Source: Abiotrophia sp. HMSC24B09 (GTDB taxonomy: Bacteria; Bacillota; Bacilli; Lactobacillales; Aerococcaceae). Taken from it: a stretch of 64,000 bases of DNA. Location of the stretch: assembly GCF_001815865.1 (NCBI RefSeq), contig NZ_KV822187.1, positions 81,339 through 145,338 on the forward strand. The letters run 5' to 3'. The position numbers and the translations under genes are program-made. Below, one piece after another: positions 47,877 through 55,674 of the stretch (position 1 is the first letter of the stretch; each line of letters starts with the position of its first letter). The notes under the pieces are model-generated. The model saw only the letters and a program-made list of their open reading frames with translations. It did not search any database and was not told where the DNA came from.

Positions 47877-48140
47877 ATGTCTGCCCTATTCAGCCTTATT
47901 CCCATCTGTCTGCTGATTTTCGCCGGCTATCTCTACTGGTTCCGCGACCACATTGTCACACTCTTAGAATTAAGTTCCCATCGGGAAATTGTCGTTCTGA
48001 GCGTAGCCTATGCCTGCCTGGCTCTCTTGGGGCTAGTCTTAGTAGTGCTCAAGCAGTTTGAGTGGTTGCTGGGTCTCCTCATTCTAGTCTCCGTCCTCAG
48101 CGCCATCTTAAGCTTGGTTCTGACTCGTTTTATGAAATAG
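47877..48140 (+). CDS. Small hypothetical membrane protein
   Basis: This is an 87-residue protein with three predicted membrane helices and only short loops. It is not recognised. The ATG at 47877 lies eight bases after TAGGTG, which overlaps the stop of the preceding gene; a GTG at 47868 directly abuts that stop. The close spacing and shared promoter suggest it works with its neighbour. Confidence 0.65.
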   Translation: MSALFSLIPICLLIFAGYLYWFRDHIVTLLELSSHREIVVLSVAYACLALLGLVLVVLKQFEWLLGLLILVSVLSAILSLVLTRFMK

Positions 48141-48150
48141 TTGCTATAAG

Positions 48151-48191
48151 AATAGCCCACCAAAGTGCTCGACTTGAGGTGGGCTATTTTT
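48151..48191 (+). terminator. Terminator of the membrane protein pair
   Basis: Stem AATAGCCCACC / GGTGGGCTATT with a longer loop, followed by TTTTG. Confidence 0.88.
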
Positions 48192-48218
48192 GTCGCCACT
48201 TACCTTATAGGACGCAAT

Positions 48219-48247
48219 TTGAACACCTTTTCAAAGAGTGGTATAAT
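48219..48247 (+). promoter_or_regulatory. Promoter of the secreted paralog cluster
   Basis: -35 TTGAAC (48219-48224), 17-bp spacer, extended -10 TGG-TATAAT (48242-48247). All four downstream genes can be served by this one promoter. Confidence 0.85.
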
Positions 48248-48309
48248 AGTTGCATAGTCAAGTGTCATTTTCAGAATGAATTGAACTTGCTAGAGAAAGG
48301 AAGATGATT

Positions 48310-48915
48310 ATGAGTCATAAATGGCTCCGGAAACTTGTGCTTTCCGGACTTAGTCTCTGCCTCCTAACAGCTGGTCTCCCAGGGACAGCTCATGCCCAAG
48401 AGAGCAATTCACCCCCACCAACTGCCGAAGACAAAAATATTTTCGGTGAAAAAACGGCGGTTTACGGCAATGAAGATGCCGGCTACTTGCAAATCCCTCT
48501 ACGCTTTGTGCCAGTCGAAGGCCAAAGCAAGGACGAACAAGCCTACCGCTTCCGCGATGAGGCCAGTGGCCAAGAAATCGTCTGGGGCATTCGCGATGTC
48601 AAGGCGCCAACCGACGACAAAATTCCTCAAGACTTCAAAGACCTGTCACCCGTCTATTGGATTGGCTTCCTCAATTTGCGCGAGCGGATTGGAGAAGGTG
48701 GCACCAACAATATGGGGGAATTTGCGACCGTCAACAATTTGACCTTCTACCATGTCGCGACTACCCTACCCGACCGGTCAGAATCTACCTTCTACTATCT
48801 CTGCCTTAACAATAAGGAAGATGTCATTCTACTGACCATCACCGGACCTGATCGGGCTGCCTTAGATAAATTAGCCCCTATTATGTTTACCTGGTCCCCA
48901 ACCAAGTATGAATAG
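48310..48915 (+). CDS. Secreted protein, paralog family member 1
   Basis: This 201-residue protein has a Sec signal peptide (MSHKWLRKLVLSGLSLCLLTAGLPGTAHA, cleavage after AHA). The mature domain shares a scaffold with the next three genes: an early G-x-x-x-A-G-Y-L-Q-I-P motif, a middle charged beta-rich region and a C-terminal helix ending PIMFTWSPTKYE. No lipobox or wall anchor is visible, so it should be released or loosely bound. The function is unknown. The ATG at 48310 is better spaced from AAAGGA than the one at 48304. Confidence 0.75.
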   Translation: MSHKWLRKLVLSGLSLCLLTAGLPGTAHAQESNSPPPTAEDKNIFGEKTAVYGNEDAGYLQIPLRFVPVEGQSKDEQAYRFRDEASGQEIVWGIRDVKAPTDDKIPQDFKDLSPVYWIGFLNLRERIGEGGTNNMGEFATVNNLTFYHVATTLPDRSESTFYYLCLNNKEDVILLTITGPDRAALDKLAPIMFTWSPTKYE

Positions 48916-48929
48916 AAAGGAGCCTGACC

Positions 48930-49532
48930 TTGAAACTTAGAATAAAATTCTGGCGTGGCCTCCTAATTTGCTTGACCCTGGTCTTAATGGGACTGGCTGG
49001 CCTGACGCCAAGCAGTGTAGACGCCCAAGATAATAAAGCGCCTGCGGCGCCAAACCTCAACATGGACCAAACCCAACGCGTGGGGACGGACACCATGGGC
49101 TATGTCACCATTCCGGCTGACTTTAGCCAGACCAAGGACGAGGAAAAATACAAGGAATGGGCCAATACCGACGGCAGCATTACGGTCATCTTGCGTTCCC
49201 TGGATCCGCATCAGTCAGTAGCAGATGCCCCTGACAATTCAGACGTCTACCTCTATACCATGGGCTATCTGGGTGAAGAAATGGGCAAGCGCAATGCCGG
49301 CTATGTCGCTGTCGACCGAATCAAGGCCGATGATCCTAAGGCAGGTATGACGCTCACGGCGACCATCCTACTTGAAATGGAGGGCAAAAAAGTCCCTACC
49401 CTGATGAATTATAATGTTGCCCCTGCTAGCACAGGCGCCAAATTGCTTTTGATTCGCGTCTACAACTTTAATAAGGACAGCATCGATAAATTAGTTCCAA
49501 CCCTCACTAAAACTTGGTCTGATACCAAGTAA
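48930..49532 (+). CDS. Secreted protein, paralog family member 2 (TTG start)
   Basis: This 200-residue protein starts at a TTG placed eight bases after AAAGGAG. The signal peptide ends near SSVDA. The mature part begins QDNKAPAAPNLN and carries the family motif QRVGTDTMGYVTIPADF, then IKADDPKAGMTLTATILLEMEGKK, and ends LVPTLTKTWSDTK. It is closest to member 4 in the QRVG motif and the WS-x-TK ending. There is no lipobox. Function unknown. Confidence 0.75.
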   Translation: MKLRIKFWRGLLICLTLVLMGLAGLTPSSVDAQDNKAPAAPNLNMDQTQRVGTDTMGYVTIPADFSQTKDEEKYKEWANTDGSITVILRSLDPHQSVADAPDNSDVYLYTMGYLGEEMGKRNAGYVAVDRIKADDPKAGMTLTATILLEMEGKKVPTLMNYNVAPASTGAKLLLIRVYNFNKDSIDKLVPTLTKTWSDTK

Positions 49533-49552
49533 GTCAACGAAAGGAGTTTCCA

Positions 49553-50191
49553 ATGAAACGATTTATTCCTATTTTATCCTTAGCCAGCCTACTCTTAGCC
49601 GGCCAATTCGCCTTGACTGAAGTAGCTCAAGCCACTGAATCAAGTGCTGCAAGTAGCACCAGTCAAGAATCTGCCAAGGAATCAAGCAAAAACTCATTTT
49701 TCAAAAAATCTAACGAATCCCAAGCTAAATCAGTCCAAGTAGGCCTCCCTAATGCCGGCTACTTCAACCTTCCTGGTAATTTCCAAGAACAAAAAGCTGA
49801 TACCACGGACAAAACGATTCACTATATTGACAAAGAAAACAAAGAAGAACTCTACATCGATATCCAAGACGTCAAGGAAGGCGACCTGCCTGAAAAATTC
49901 AAGAAACTCAAGCCGCTAGACTATATGGCCCACAATGACATGTCTGTCTACGCCTTCAAAGCCCATGGCAAAAAGGTGACGACTGTCCCTGTTAACCTAG
50001 GCAAACCTTTTGGTTATGTTTATCAAATTGATGTAACCAAATCAGATGATCGCCGGGCCGTCATCATTGACTTCGCCCATCCTGATGATGCCAATCGTAT
50101 CGTGCGCTTGACCTTCTTCAGCTCTAATGAAGAATCCCTTAAAAACTTAGTTAAGCACTTAGAAAAATGGCAAGCTAAGCCAGCCAACTAG
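49553..50191 (+). CDS. Secreted protein, paralog family member 3
   Basis: This 212-residue protein has a signal peptide ending near EVAQA, then a Ser-rich linker of about 40 residues (TESSAASSTSQESAKESSKN). The family core starts VQVGLPNAGYFNLPGNF and ends with a helix LVKHLEKWQAKPAN. It is the most divergent member at its C-terminus. The Ser-rich linker is typical of extracellular Gram-positive proteins. Function unknown. Confidence 0.73.
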   Translation: MKRFIPILSLASLLLAGQFALTEVAQATESSAASSTSQESAKESSKNSFFKKSNESQAKSVQVGLPNAGYFNLPGNFQEQKADTTDKTIHYIDKENKEELYIDIQDVKEGDLPEKFKKLKPLDYMAHNDMSVYAFKAHGKKVTTVPVNLGKPFGYVYQIDVTKSDDRRAVIIDFAHPDDANRIVRLTFFSSNEESLKNLVKHLEKWQAKPAN

Positions 50192-50208
50192 TAGAAAGGA
50201 TGAATCAC

Positions 50209-50871
50209 ATGACTAAAAAATTATTGAAAAGCGTCCTCTTAAGTTTGGCTTTGGCTACTAGCTTAGCGCCAACTGCTATCTTAGCCGAAGAACAAAGTCA
50301 GCAGGAAAACACTTCTTCCGTTGAGTCTATCTCTAAGCTACGCGAAGAAGCCAAGAAAGAAGTTTACAATGAAGGCAAGTCCCAACGTGTTGGGAGCGAT
50401 CTAACAGGTTGGGTCAATGTCCCAGAAGATTTTAAAGAGTTCACTAAATACAAGGAGGAAAATGAGGGTAGACTGCTTCAATACGACCGCAATAACGAAG
50501 ATGTCGTGGTCACCCTTGAGCAATTAGATCCTTATAACCGCGAAGACCTGATTTCATTCATGAAAAAATCCAGTGACGTGGAGCTACATGCTTTGGACAA
50601 GGTGTCCCATGTTAATTCCACTCTGACCCCATACTTTATCGAAATTACCAAGACTAAATTGCCTTTTGCTGATGAAGCCATCAGGATTCAGGCAAAATAC
50701 GGACCAAACGATAATCCCGACTTATCTAGCCAAATCGTCTACTATGTCTTCGCACCAAATGACCAAAAAGATAAATATTATGTCATATCAGTCGTTTCTT
50801 ATATCACAGATGACACCTTCATCAAGAACCAAGTGGAGCCAGTCATCAAGACTTGGTCACCTACTAAATAA
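50209..50871 (+). CDS. Secreted protein, paralog family member 4
   Basis: This 220-residue protein has a signal peptide ending near TAILA, a charged linker with a predicted helix (SISKLREEAKKEVYNEG), then the core motif QRVGSDLTGWVNVPEDF and the C-terminus VEPVIKTWSPTK. The ATG at 50209 is placed nine bases after GAAAGG; another ATG at 50200 overlaps that box. Last gene of the cluster, followed by a strong terminator. Function unknown. Confidence 0.74.
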   Translation: MTKKLLKSVLLSLALATSLAPTAILAEEQSQQENTSSVESISKLREEAKKEVYNEGKSQRVGSDLTGWVNVPEDFKEFTKYKEENEGRLLQYDRNNEDVVVTLEQLDPYNREDLISFMKKSSDVELHALDKVSHVNSTLTPYFIEITKTKLPFADEAIRIQAKYGPNDNPDLSSQIVYYVFAPNDQKDKYYVISVVSYITDDTFIKNQVEPVIKTWSPTK

Positions 50872-50874
50872 GTC

Positions 50875-50907
50875 AAAAGCGACCGGCAATGCCGGCCGCT
50901 TTTTTGT
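50875..50907 (+). terminator. Terminator of the secreted paralog cluster
   Basis: Stem AAAAGCG-CCGGC / GCCGG-CGCTTTTTT with a four-base loop. It separates the genes from the repeat array that follows. Confidence 0.88.
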
Positions 50908-50942
50908 TGGGCAGAGTTTCTGGCTTTTCTCAGCTCCTGACT

Positions 50943-51370
50943 GGGCTAGTGGGCCACTAGCTCCGGACTTTTCACGGTTTTCCGCCCTTTTCCCTGGTTT
51001 CTGGCTGAGCTAGTGGTCCACTCTCCAAAGTGGGCCACTGGCTCATGACTTTCCCCCGGTTTTCGGGCCTTTTACCGGTTTCTGCCCGAGCTAGTGGTCT
51101 ACTCTTCAAAGTGGACCACTGGCTCGCGGCTTTTTCCCGGTTTCCCGCCCTTTTCACGGTTTCTGGCTGAGCTAGTGGTCCACTCTCTAAAGTGGTCCAC
51201 TAGCTCCTGGCTTTTCCACGGTTTTCGGGCCTTTTCACGGTTTCCAGCTGAGCTAGTGGTCCACTCTTCAAAGTGGACCACTGGCTCCTGGCTTTCCCCC
51301 GGTTTTCCGGCCTTTTCCCCGATTTCAGGCCGAGCTAGTGGTCCACTCTCCAGAGTGGGCCACTAGCACA
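50943..51370. repeat. Tandem array of 81-bp units, each with a long hairpin
   Basis: Five units start at 51007, 51088, 51169, 51250 and 51332 (spacing 81, 81, 81, 82). A shortened sixth lies at 50943, missing 17 bp of the hairpin centre. Each unit begins with GAGCTAGTGGTCCACT, a six-base loop and AGTGGACCACTGGCTC, a stem of about 16 bp, followed by about 43 bp of C/T-rich sequence with CGGTTTTC-like repeats. Because 81 is a multiple of three, long frames stay open on both strands, but I see no ribosome-binding sites to support translation. It lies between convergent transcription units. Confidence 0.92.
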
Positions 51371-51425
51371 TGGCTTTCTTTCGAATTTCTGACCTAGCTC
51401 GCGCCTTTTCCTTAGTAACAGAACA

Positions 51426-51470
51426 AAAAGGAGGCTGGATTCACAGAATCTCAGCCTCTTTCTTATTTTT
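51426..51470. terminator. Bidirectional terminator at the end of the EEP-family gene
   Basis: Arms GAGGCTG and CAGCCTC, extended inwards by GATTC/GAATC pairing, flanked by A-rich and T-rich sequence on either side. Confidence 0.78.
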
Positions 51471-52305
51471 ATGCCCAGTGAGCAATGATTTCTAAACCAA
51501 AGTGGTCGCTGACGACGGGACCGCGCCGGCCGTCTAAAACAACGCGGTAGCTATCTACCACAAAGTCTTGGCTCAAGAAGGCCAAGTCAATTCTCAGTTG
51601 GTCCACATTGCCTTCCCAGCCGTCAATGGCTTTCTCGACAGTGAACTCGCCCTCTTTTTCCTTAGCCACTAGGAAAGCATCCTGGAGCTTAAGGTCACTG
51701 GCAGCAATCAAATCATAGCCTTCCTGGCGCTTACCAGCCGGATTGTTGAAGTCGCCCATCAAAATCAGTGGCAACTCAGCATGGCCACGCAGGATGGTTT
51801 CGGTCTTCTTCCATTCATAGCCAAAGCTAATGTCGCTGTCCGGATCCCACCAAGAGAAATGGCCACTGGCTACTTGCAGAGCCCGCTCGCCAATATACGT
51901 CTGCGCCCTTAAGAGGACTCGAGTGTGATAGTCCGTCCGGTCTTGGATGGCTGACACCCAGTAAGCTTCTGGCTGTAATGGCTCCTTAGACAAGATGGCC
52001 ACGCCCTCATCATAGCGATCAAAGCCAATGTGGGCATCTGCCCAGGCCCAGTAGTAGGCCTTGCCAGCTTGGCGCAAGCCCTCTACTAAGAGACGGGCAA
52101 AGTTATCTTCCTTAATGGAACGTTGCTTAGCCACCGGACAGAAATAAGCATCTGGCTCCCAGAGAGGCGCCGTCATGGTTTGGTTGACTTCTTGAAGGGT
52201 AATCAGGTCATAGTCGCCTGCTAGGATGAAGTCAATCAACTCCCCTAGCTTACGCTCCTGCTCCACTTCAATCCAACTATGGGTATTGAGGTCCAATAAT
52301 TTCAT
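51469..52305 (-). CDS. Endonuclease/exonuclease/phosphatase family protein
   Basis: This 278-residue protein belongs to the metal-dependent EEP superfamily (DNase I, sphingomyelinase and exonuclease III folds). The motifs are in order: LLDLNTHSW near the start, ITLQEVNQ with the metal-binding Glu near residue 39, the central GHFSWWDPDSD, the LILMGDFNNPAG active-site Asp/Asn near residue 187, and the C-terminal VSDHFGLEI His. No signal peptide is present, so it is intracellular. The substrate (nucleic acid, lipid or sugar phosphate) cannot be inferred. It lies 67 bp after the PTS gene. Confidence 0.83.
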   Translation of the reverse strand: MKLLDLNTHSWIEVEQERKLGELIDFILAGDYDLITLQEVNQTMTAPLWEPDAYFCPVAKQRSIKEDNFARLLVEGLRQAGKAYYWAWADAHIGFDRYDEGVAILSKEPLQPEAYWVSAIQDRTDYHTRVLLRAQTYIGERALQVASGHFSWWDPDSDISFGYEWKKTETILRGHAELPLILMGDFNNPAGKRQEGYDLIAASDLKLQDAFLVAKEKEGEFTVEKAIDGWEGNVDQLRIDLAFLSQDFVVDSYRVVLDGRRGPVVSDHFGLEIIAHWA

Positions 52306-52321
52306 AATTTACCTCCTATGA

Positions 52322-52365
52322 AAAAAAGGTCAAAGAGTGGTGCGAGCCACTCTTTCAACCTTTTG
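52322..52365 (-). terminator. Terminator of the PTS gene
   Basis: Minus strand: a 17-bp stem AAAGGTTGAAAGAGTGG / CCACTCTTTGACCTTT with a six-base loop and a run of T. Confidence 0.92.
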
Positions 52366-52371
52366 AAATGA

Positions 52372-54012
52372 TTAATGACTTAAAGCGTCTTGGATGTCTG
52401 ATTTGAGGACATCGGCTTTAGGACCGTAGATAGCTTGTACCCCAGTGTCTTTGAGGACTAAGCCCATAGCACCGGCTTTCTTCCAAGCTTCTTCAGAACC
52501 AACCTTGCTTTGATCCTTAACAGAGACACGTAGACGGGTCATGCAGGCGTCAACATCCACGATGTTTTCGCGACCACCTAAGAGTTCGATGATGGTGGTT
52601 ACTTGTTCATCGGCTGGTTTTGCTTCACCTGAATCTTTGCTGTCGGTAGTACCGGAATCGTAGTTCCCGTTACGGCCTGGAGTTGCAAAGTTAAACTTCT
52701 TAATCATGAAGTCAGCGATGAAGTACATAATCACAGCAAAGGCTACAGTTGTTACAACAAAGCGAACTAAGTCCATAGCCAAACCTGCTTGAATGGTCAT
52801 CGGTGTACGAGTTAAGAGCTCGATAGAACCGAAGGAGTGAACACGTAATGGCCAGACATCTGCCATAGCGAAGGATGCCCCTTGAACCACTGCATATACC
52901 AAGTATAATGGCATTGCCGCGAACATGAAGAGGAACTCGATTGGCTCGGTTACCCCTGTTAAGAAGACAGCCAAGCAGATAGAGATAAACATGGTGCGGT
53001 ATTCAGCCAATTTATCCTTATCTACGTTACGGTACATAGCGAAAGCCAAGCCCATGAGGGTCCCCATAGAACCAATCATTTGACCCACTTTGAAACGAGC
53101 TGGAGTCCAGTTTTTCAAAATGTGGTCGACTTGAGACATGTCGCCAATGTTGCGGAAGTGAGCTAAGTCAGATGCCCATGCTAACCAGAGTGGGTCTTGA
53201 CCGCGAACGATTTCACCAATCTTGTCACCAGACAGGATTTGGTAAACCCCACCTAAGTCGGTGTAGTTGATTGGGATCGTTAACATGTGGTGGAGACCGA
53301 ATGGTAAGAGCAGACGCTCCAAGGTCCCGAAGACAAATGGTGACACAATTGGTGCAGAGTCTTGCGAAGTCGCAATCCAGAGACCAAAGTTGTTAATCCC
53401 GATTTGGATAAATGGCCATACAACTGCCATTACTAAAGAAGTAATCACTGACCATAAGATAATTACAAACGGTACGAAACGTTTCCCGTTGAAGAAGGCC
53501 AAGGCATCAGGCAACTTACGGAAGTTGTAGTACTTGTTGTAGGCGTTAGCCCCTAAGAAACCTGAGATAATCCCTACGAATACCCCCATGTTAAGTGCAG
53601 GTGCACCCAACACGCTGGTGAAGAAACCTTTAACCATGATTGGCGTACCAAACAAGGTATGGGTGGTAGAAGCTTCATCTAAGAGCATCTTGTCGCTCAC
53701 GTTGAAGACTGCACCCGTAATACGGTTAATGAGGATGAAGGCCAAACCTGCTGCGAAGGCACCGCCCGCACGGTCCTTAGCCCAGTTCCCCCCGATCGCA
53801 AGCGCGAAGAGAATGTGCAAGTTAACAATGATTGCCCAACCGATGTTTTCTAAGACACCACCGGTAGTAACTAAAAATGGAATAGACGCAAAGCTAATCG
53901 CTAAGGTTTTCCCGATACTGATCATAAGACCAGCTGCTGGCATAACGGCAATAACGACCATGAGGGCTTTACCGAACTTTTGCCAGAACTCAAAACTCAA
54001 GAATTTTTTCAT
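52372..54012 (-). CDS. ptsG: PTS glucose-family transporter, EIIC-EIIB without EIIA
   Basis: This transporter takes up and phosphorylates a hexose using phosphoenolpyruvate. The 546 residues contain the EIIC membrane domain (start KKFLSFEFWQKFGKALMVVIAVMPAAGLM, later LPFGLHHMLTIP and GVTEPIEF) and the EIIB domain with the phosphorylated Cys in DVDACMTRLRV near residue 491. The sequence strongly resembles the pneumococcal PtsG/MalT-type transporter, which carries a C-terminal EIIA domain; here the protein stops after EIIB. EIIA must be supplied in trans. The start at 54012 follows AAAGGAG; the longer frame is rejected. The substrate is probably glucose, but maltose is possible. Confidence 0.87.
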   Translation of the reverse strand: MKKFLSFEFWQKFGKALMVVIAVMPAAGLMISIGKTLAISFASIPFLVTTGGVLENIGWAIIVNLHILFALAIGGNWAKDRAGGAFAAGLAFILINRITGAVFNVSDKMLLDEASTTHTLFGTPIMVKGFFTSVLGAPALNMGVFVGIISGFLGANAYNKYYNFRKLPDALAFFNGKRFVPFVIILWSVITSLVMAVVWPFIQIGINNFGLWIATSQDSAPIVSPFVFGTLERLLLPFGLHHMLTIPINYTDLGGVYQILSGDKIGEIVRGQDPLWLAWASDLAHFRNIGDMSQVDHILKNWTPARFKVGQMIGSMGTLMGLAFAMYRNVDKDKLAEYRTMFISICLAVFLTGVTEPIEFLFMFAAMPLYLVYAVVQGASFAMADVWPLRVHSFGSIELLTRTPMTIQAGLAMDLVRFVVTTVAFAVIMYFIADFMIKKFNFATPGRNGNYDSGTTDSKDSGEAKPADEQVTTIIELLGGRENIVDVDACMTRLRVSVKDQSKVGSEEAWKKAGAMGLVLKDTGVQAIYGPKADVLKSDIQDALSH

Positions 54013-54133
54013 CTTGTGTCTCCTTTCTATAAGTGCTAATTGTCTCTCTACCCTTCGCACATGTTGTCGGAATCTCAAGTTGGCAAAGTGACAATCAATA
54101 ATAATGACATGAAGATTCCAACACGTACTTACA

Positions 54134-54165
54134 CTTATATATTAGCGTTTACAAGTCTAAAAGTA
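54134..54165 (-). promoter_or_regulatory. PTS gene promoter with overlapping cre site
   Basis: On the minus strand, TGTAAACGCTAATA (54140-54153) matches the CcpA consensus TGWAANCGNTNWCA at all but one position. It lies between a -35 TTTACT and a -10 TAATAT spaced 17 bp, so CcpA binding would block the promoter. Confidence 0.7.
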
Positions 54166-54240
54166 AAGCTCATAAAGGGAAAGTTTTACGATTGATATCG
54201 GTATCATAAAAACTGCCAAATTGCCTGCTGATATGGCGAC

Positions 54241-54276
54241 AAAAAAAGGACTGGGCACCCTGGCCCAGTCCTTGTC
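54241..54276 (-). terminator. Terminator of ackA
   Basis: Minus strand: stem AAGGACTGGGC / GCCCAGTCCTT followed by TTTTTG. Confidence 0.92.
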
Positions 54277-54285
54277 ATGCTCTTA

Positions 54286-55479
54286 TTAAGCTTGTTTTAG
54301 GCGCTCAACCTCGCGCGCGATTTCCATTTCTTCGTTAGTCGGTACGTTAAGGACGGTAACCTTAGCACCTTCTGGTGAGATGATGGCTTCTTTACGTGTG
54401 TTGTTACGTTCAGTATCAATGTCACAACCGAAGACGGTGATGCCTTTGATGACTTCCTCACGGATTTGGATAGAGTTCTCCCCAATCCCGGCAGTGAAGA
54501 CAATAGCATCTACCCCGTTCATGACCGCAATGTATTGACCAATGTATTTTTGGATACGGTTGACGAAGATATCATGAGCCAATTGGGCACGTTCGTTACC
54601 TTGCTCAGCTGCTGATAAGATGTCACGCATATCGCTTGATACGCCAGAGATCCCTAAGAGACCTGACTTCTTGTTGAGAATATTAACCATTTCAGCTACA
54701 TCGCTAATGCCTAATTTTTGCATAACGAAGGCCACTAAAGATGCGTCGATATCCCCAGTACGAGTCCCCATGGTTAAACCTGCTAATGGCGTGAAGCCCA
54801 TAGAAGTATCAACAGAAATCCCGCCGTCTACAGCGGTGATAGAAGCCCCGTTCCCTAAGTGGCAGGTAATGATCTTGAGGTCTTTGACGTCTTTACCCAT
54901 CATTTCAGCTGCACGACGTGCTACGTAGTGGTGGCTAGTCCCGTGAGCCCCGTATTTACGAGCCTTGAATTTTTCATAGTACTCGTATGGTAAGCTGTAG
55001 AGGTAGTTAACCGCTGGCATGGTTGTATGGAAAGAAGTATCGAAGACAGCTGCCATGGTGATTTCTGGTAAACGTTCCTTGAAGGCGCGCATTACCGCAG
55101 CTTCCGCTGGGTTGTGGAGCGGTGCAAATTCGCCTAAGTCAGCCACTTGTTGGATGACCTCATCATTGATTAAGGCAGATTCCTTGAAGAGTTCGCCCCC
55201 TGCTACGACGCGGTGACCTGCCCCGGTGATTTCGTGGTAGTCTTTGACAATCCCTAATTCGGTTAAGTGTTCGAATAAGAGTTCAACTGCCCGGTCGTGG
55301 GTCGCAATCTCTTCTACAAGTTCAAATTTTTGGTCGTCGCCGTATTCGATTGCGAAGATTGAGTTGTCCAAACCAATCCGTTCTACCAAACCTTTTGCAA
55401 CTACCGTTTCTTGTGGCATTTCAATTAATTGGAACTTCAAGCTTGAAGAACCAGCGTTAATCGCCATTGTTTTTGACAT
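54286..55479 (-). CDS. ackA: Acetate kinase
   Basis: AckA converts acetyl phosphate and ADP to acetate and ATP, the energy-yielding end of the Pta-AckA overflow pathway. The 397 residues start [20 protein letters not shown], with [11 protein letters not shown], the catalytic region [33 protein letters not shown] and the C-terminal FTAGIGENS. The sequence is complete and standard. A single-gene unit with its own promoter and terminator. Confidence 0.97.
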   Translation of the reverse strand: MSKTMAINAGSSSLKFQLIEMPQETVVAKGLVERIGLDNSIFAIEYGDDQKFELVEEIATHDRAVELLFEHLTELGIVKDYHEITGAGHRVVAGGELFKESALINDEVIQQVADLGEFAPLHNPAEAAVMRAFKERLPEITMAAVFDTSFHTTMPAVNYLYSLPYEYYEKFKARKYGAHGTSHHYVARRAAEMMGKDVKDLKIITCHLGNGASITAVDGGISVDTSMGFTPLAGLTMGTRTGDIDASLVAFVMQKLGISDVAEMVNILNKKSGLLGISGVSSDMRDILSAAEQGNERAQLAHDIFVNRIQKYIGQYIAVMNGVDAIVFTAGIGENSIQIREEVIKGITVFGCDIDTERNNTRKEAIISPEGAKVTVLNVPTNEEMEIAREVERLKQA

Positions 55480-55523
55480 GGTCTTAATCGCTCCATTCTG
55501 AGTTTTAAATAATCGATACTCCT

Positions 55524-55550
55524 ATTATAGCACCCTTGGCAAGCCTTTGC
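55524..55550 (-). promoter_or_regulatory. Promoter of ackA
   Basis: Minus strand: extended -10 TGC-TATAAT (55524-55529) with a weak -35 (ATGCAA) 17 bp upstream. I do not see a clear cre site here. Confidence 0.7.
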
Positions 55551-55595
55551 ATAGAAAAGACATTAGAAAAACGCAAAAAAGTCAACTTTTTTTCC

Positions 55596-55624
55596 TTGAA
55601 TCTATTTGACTAGAAATTTATAAT
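55596..55624 (+). promoter_or_regulatory. Promoter of the secreted two-repeat protein gene
   Basis: -35 TTGAAT (55596-55601), 17-bp spacer, -10 TATAAT (55619-55624). Confidence 0.82.
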
Positions 55625-55674
55625 AGGAACATAAGGTAAATACGTTTTCAATTCGCATTAAGGAGGTAATAAGA

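Noticed and set aside
51094..51366. 90-codon plus-strand frame in the repeat array
   Set aside because: It consists only of the 81-bp repeat read in one frame, has no ribosome-binding site, and an equally open frame exists on the other strand.
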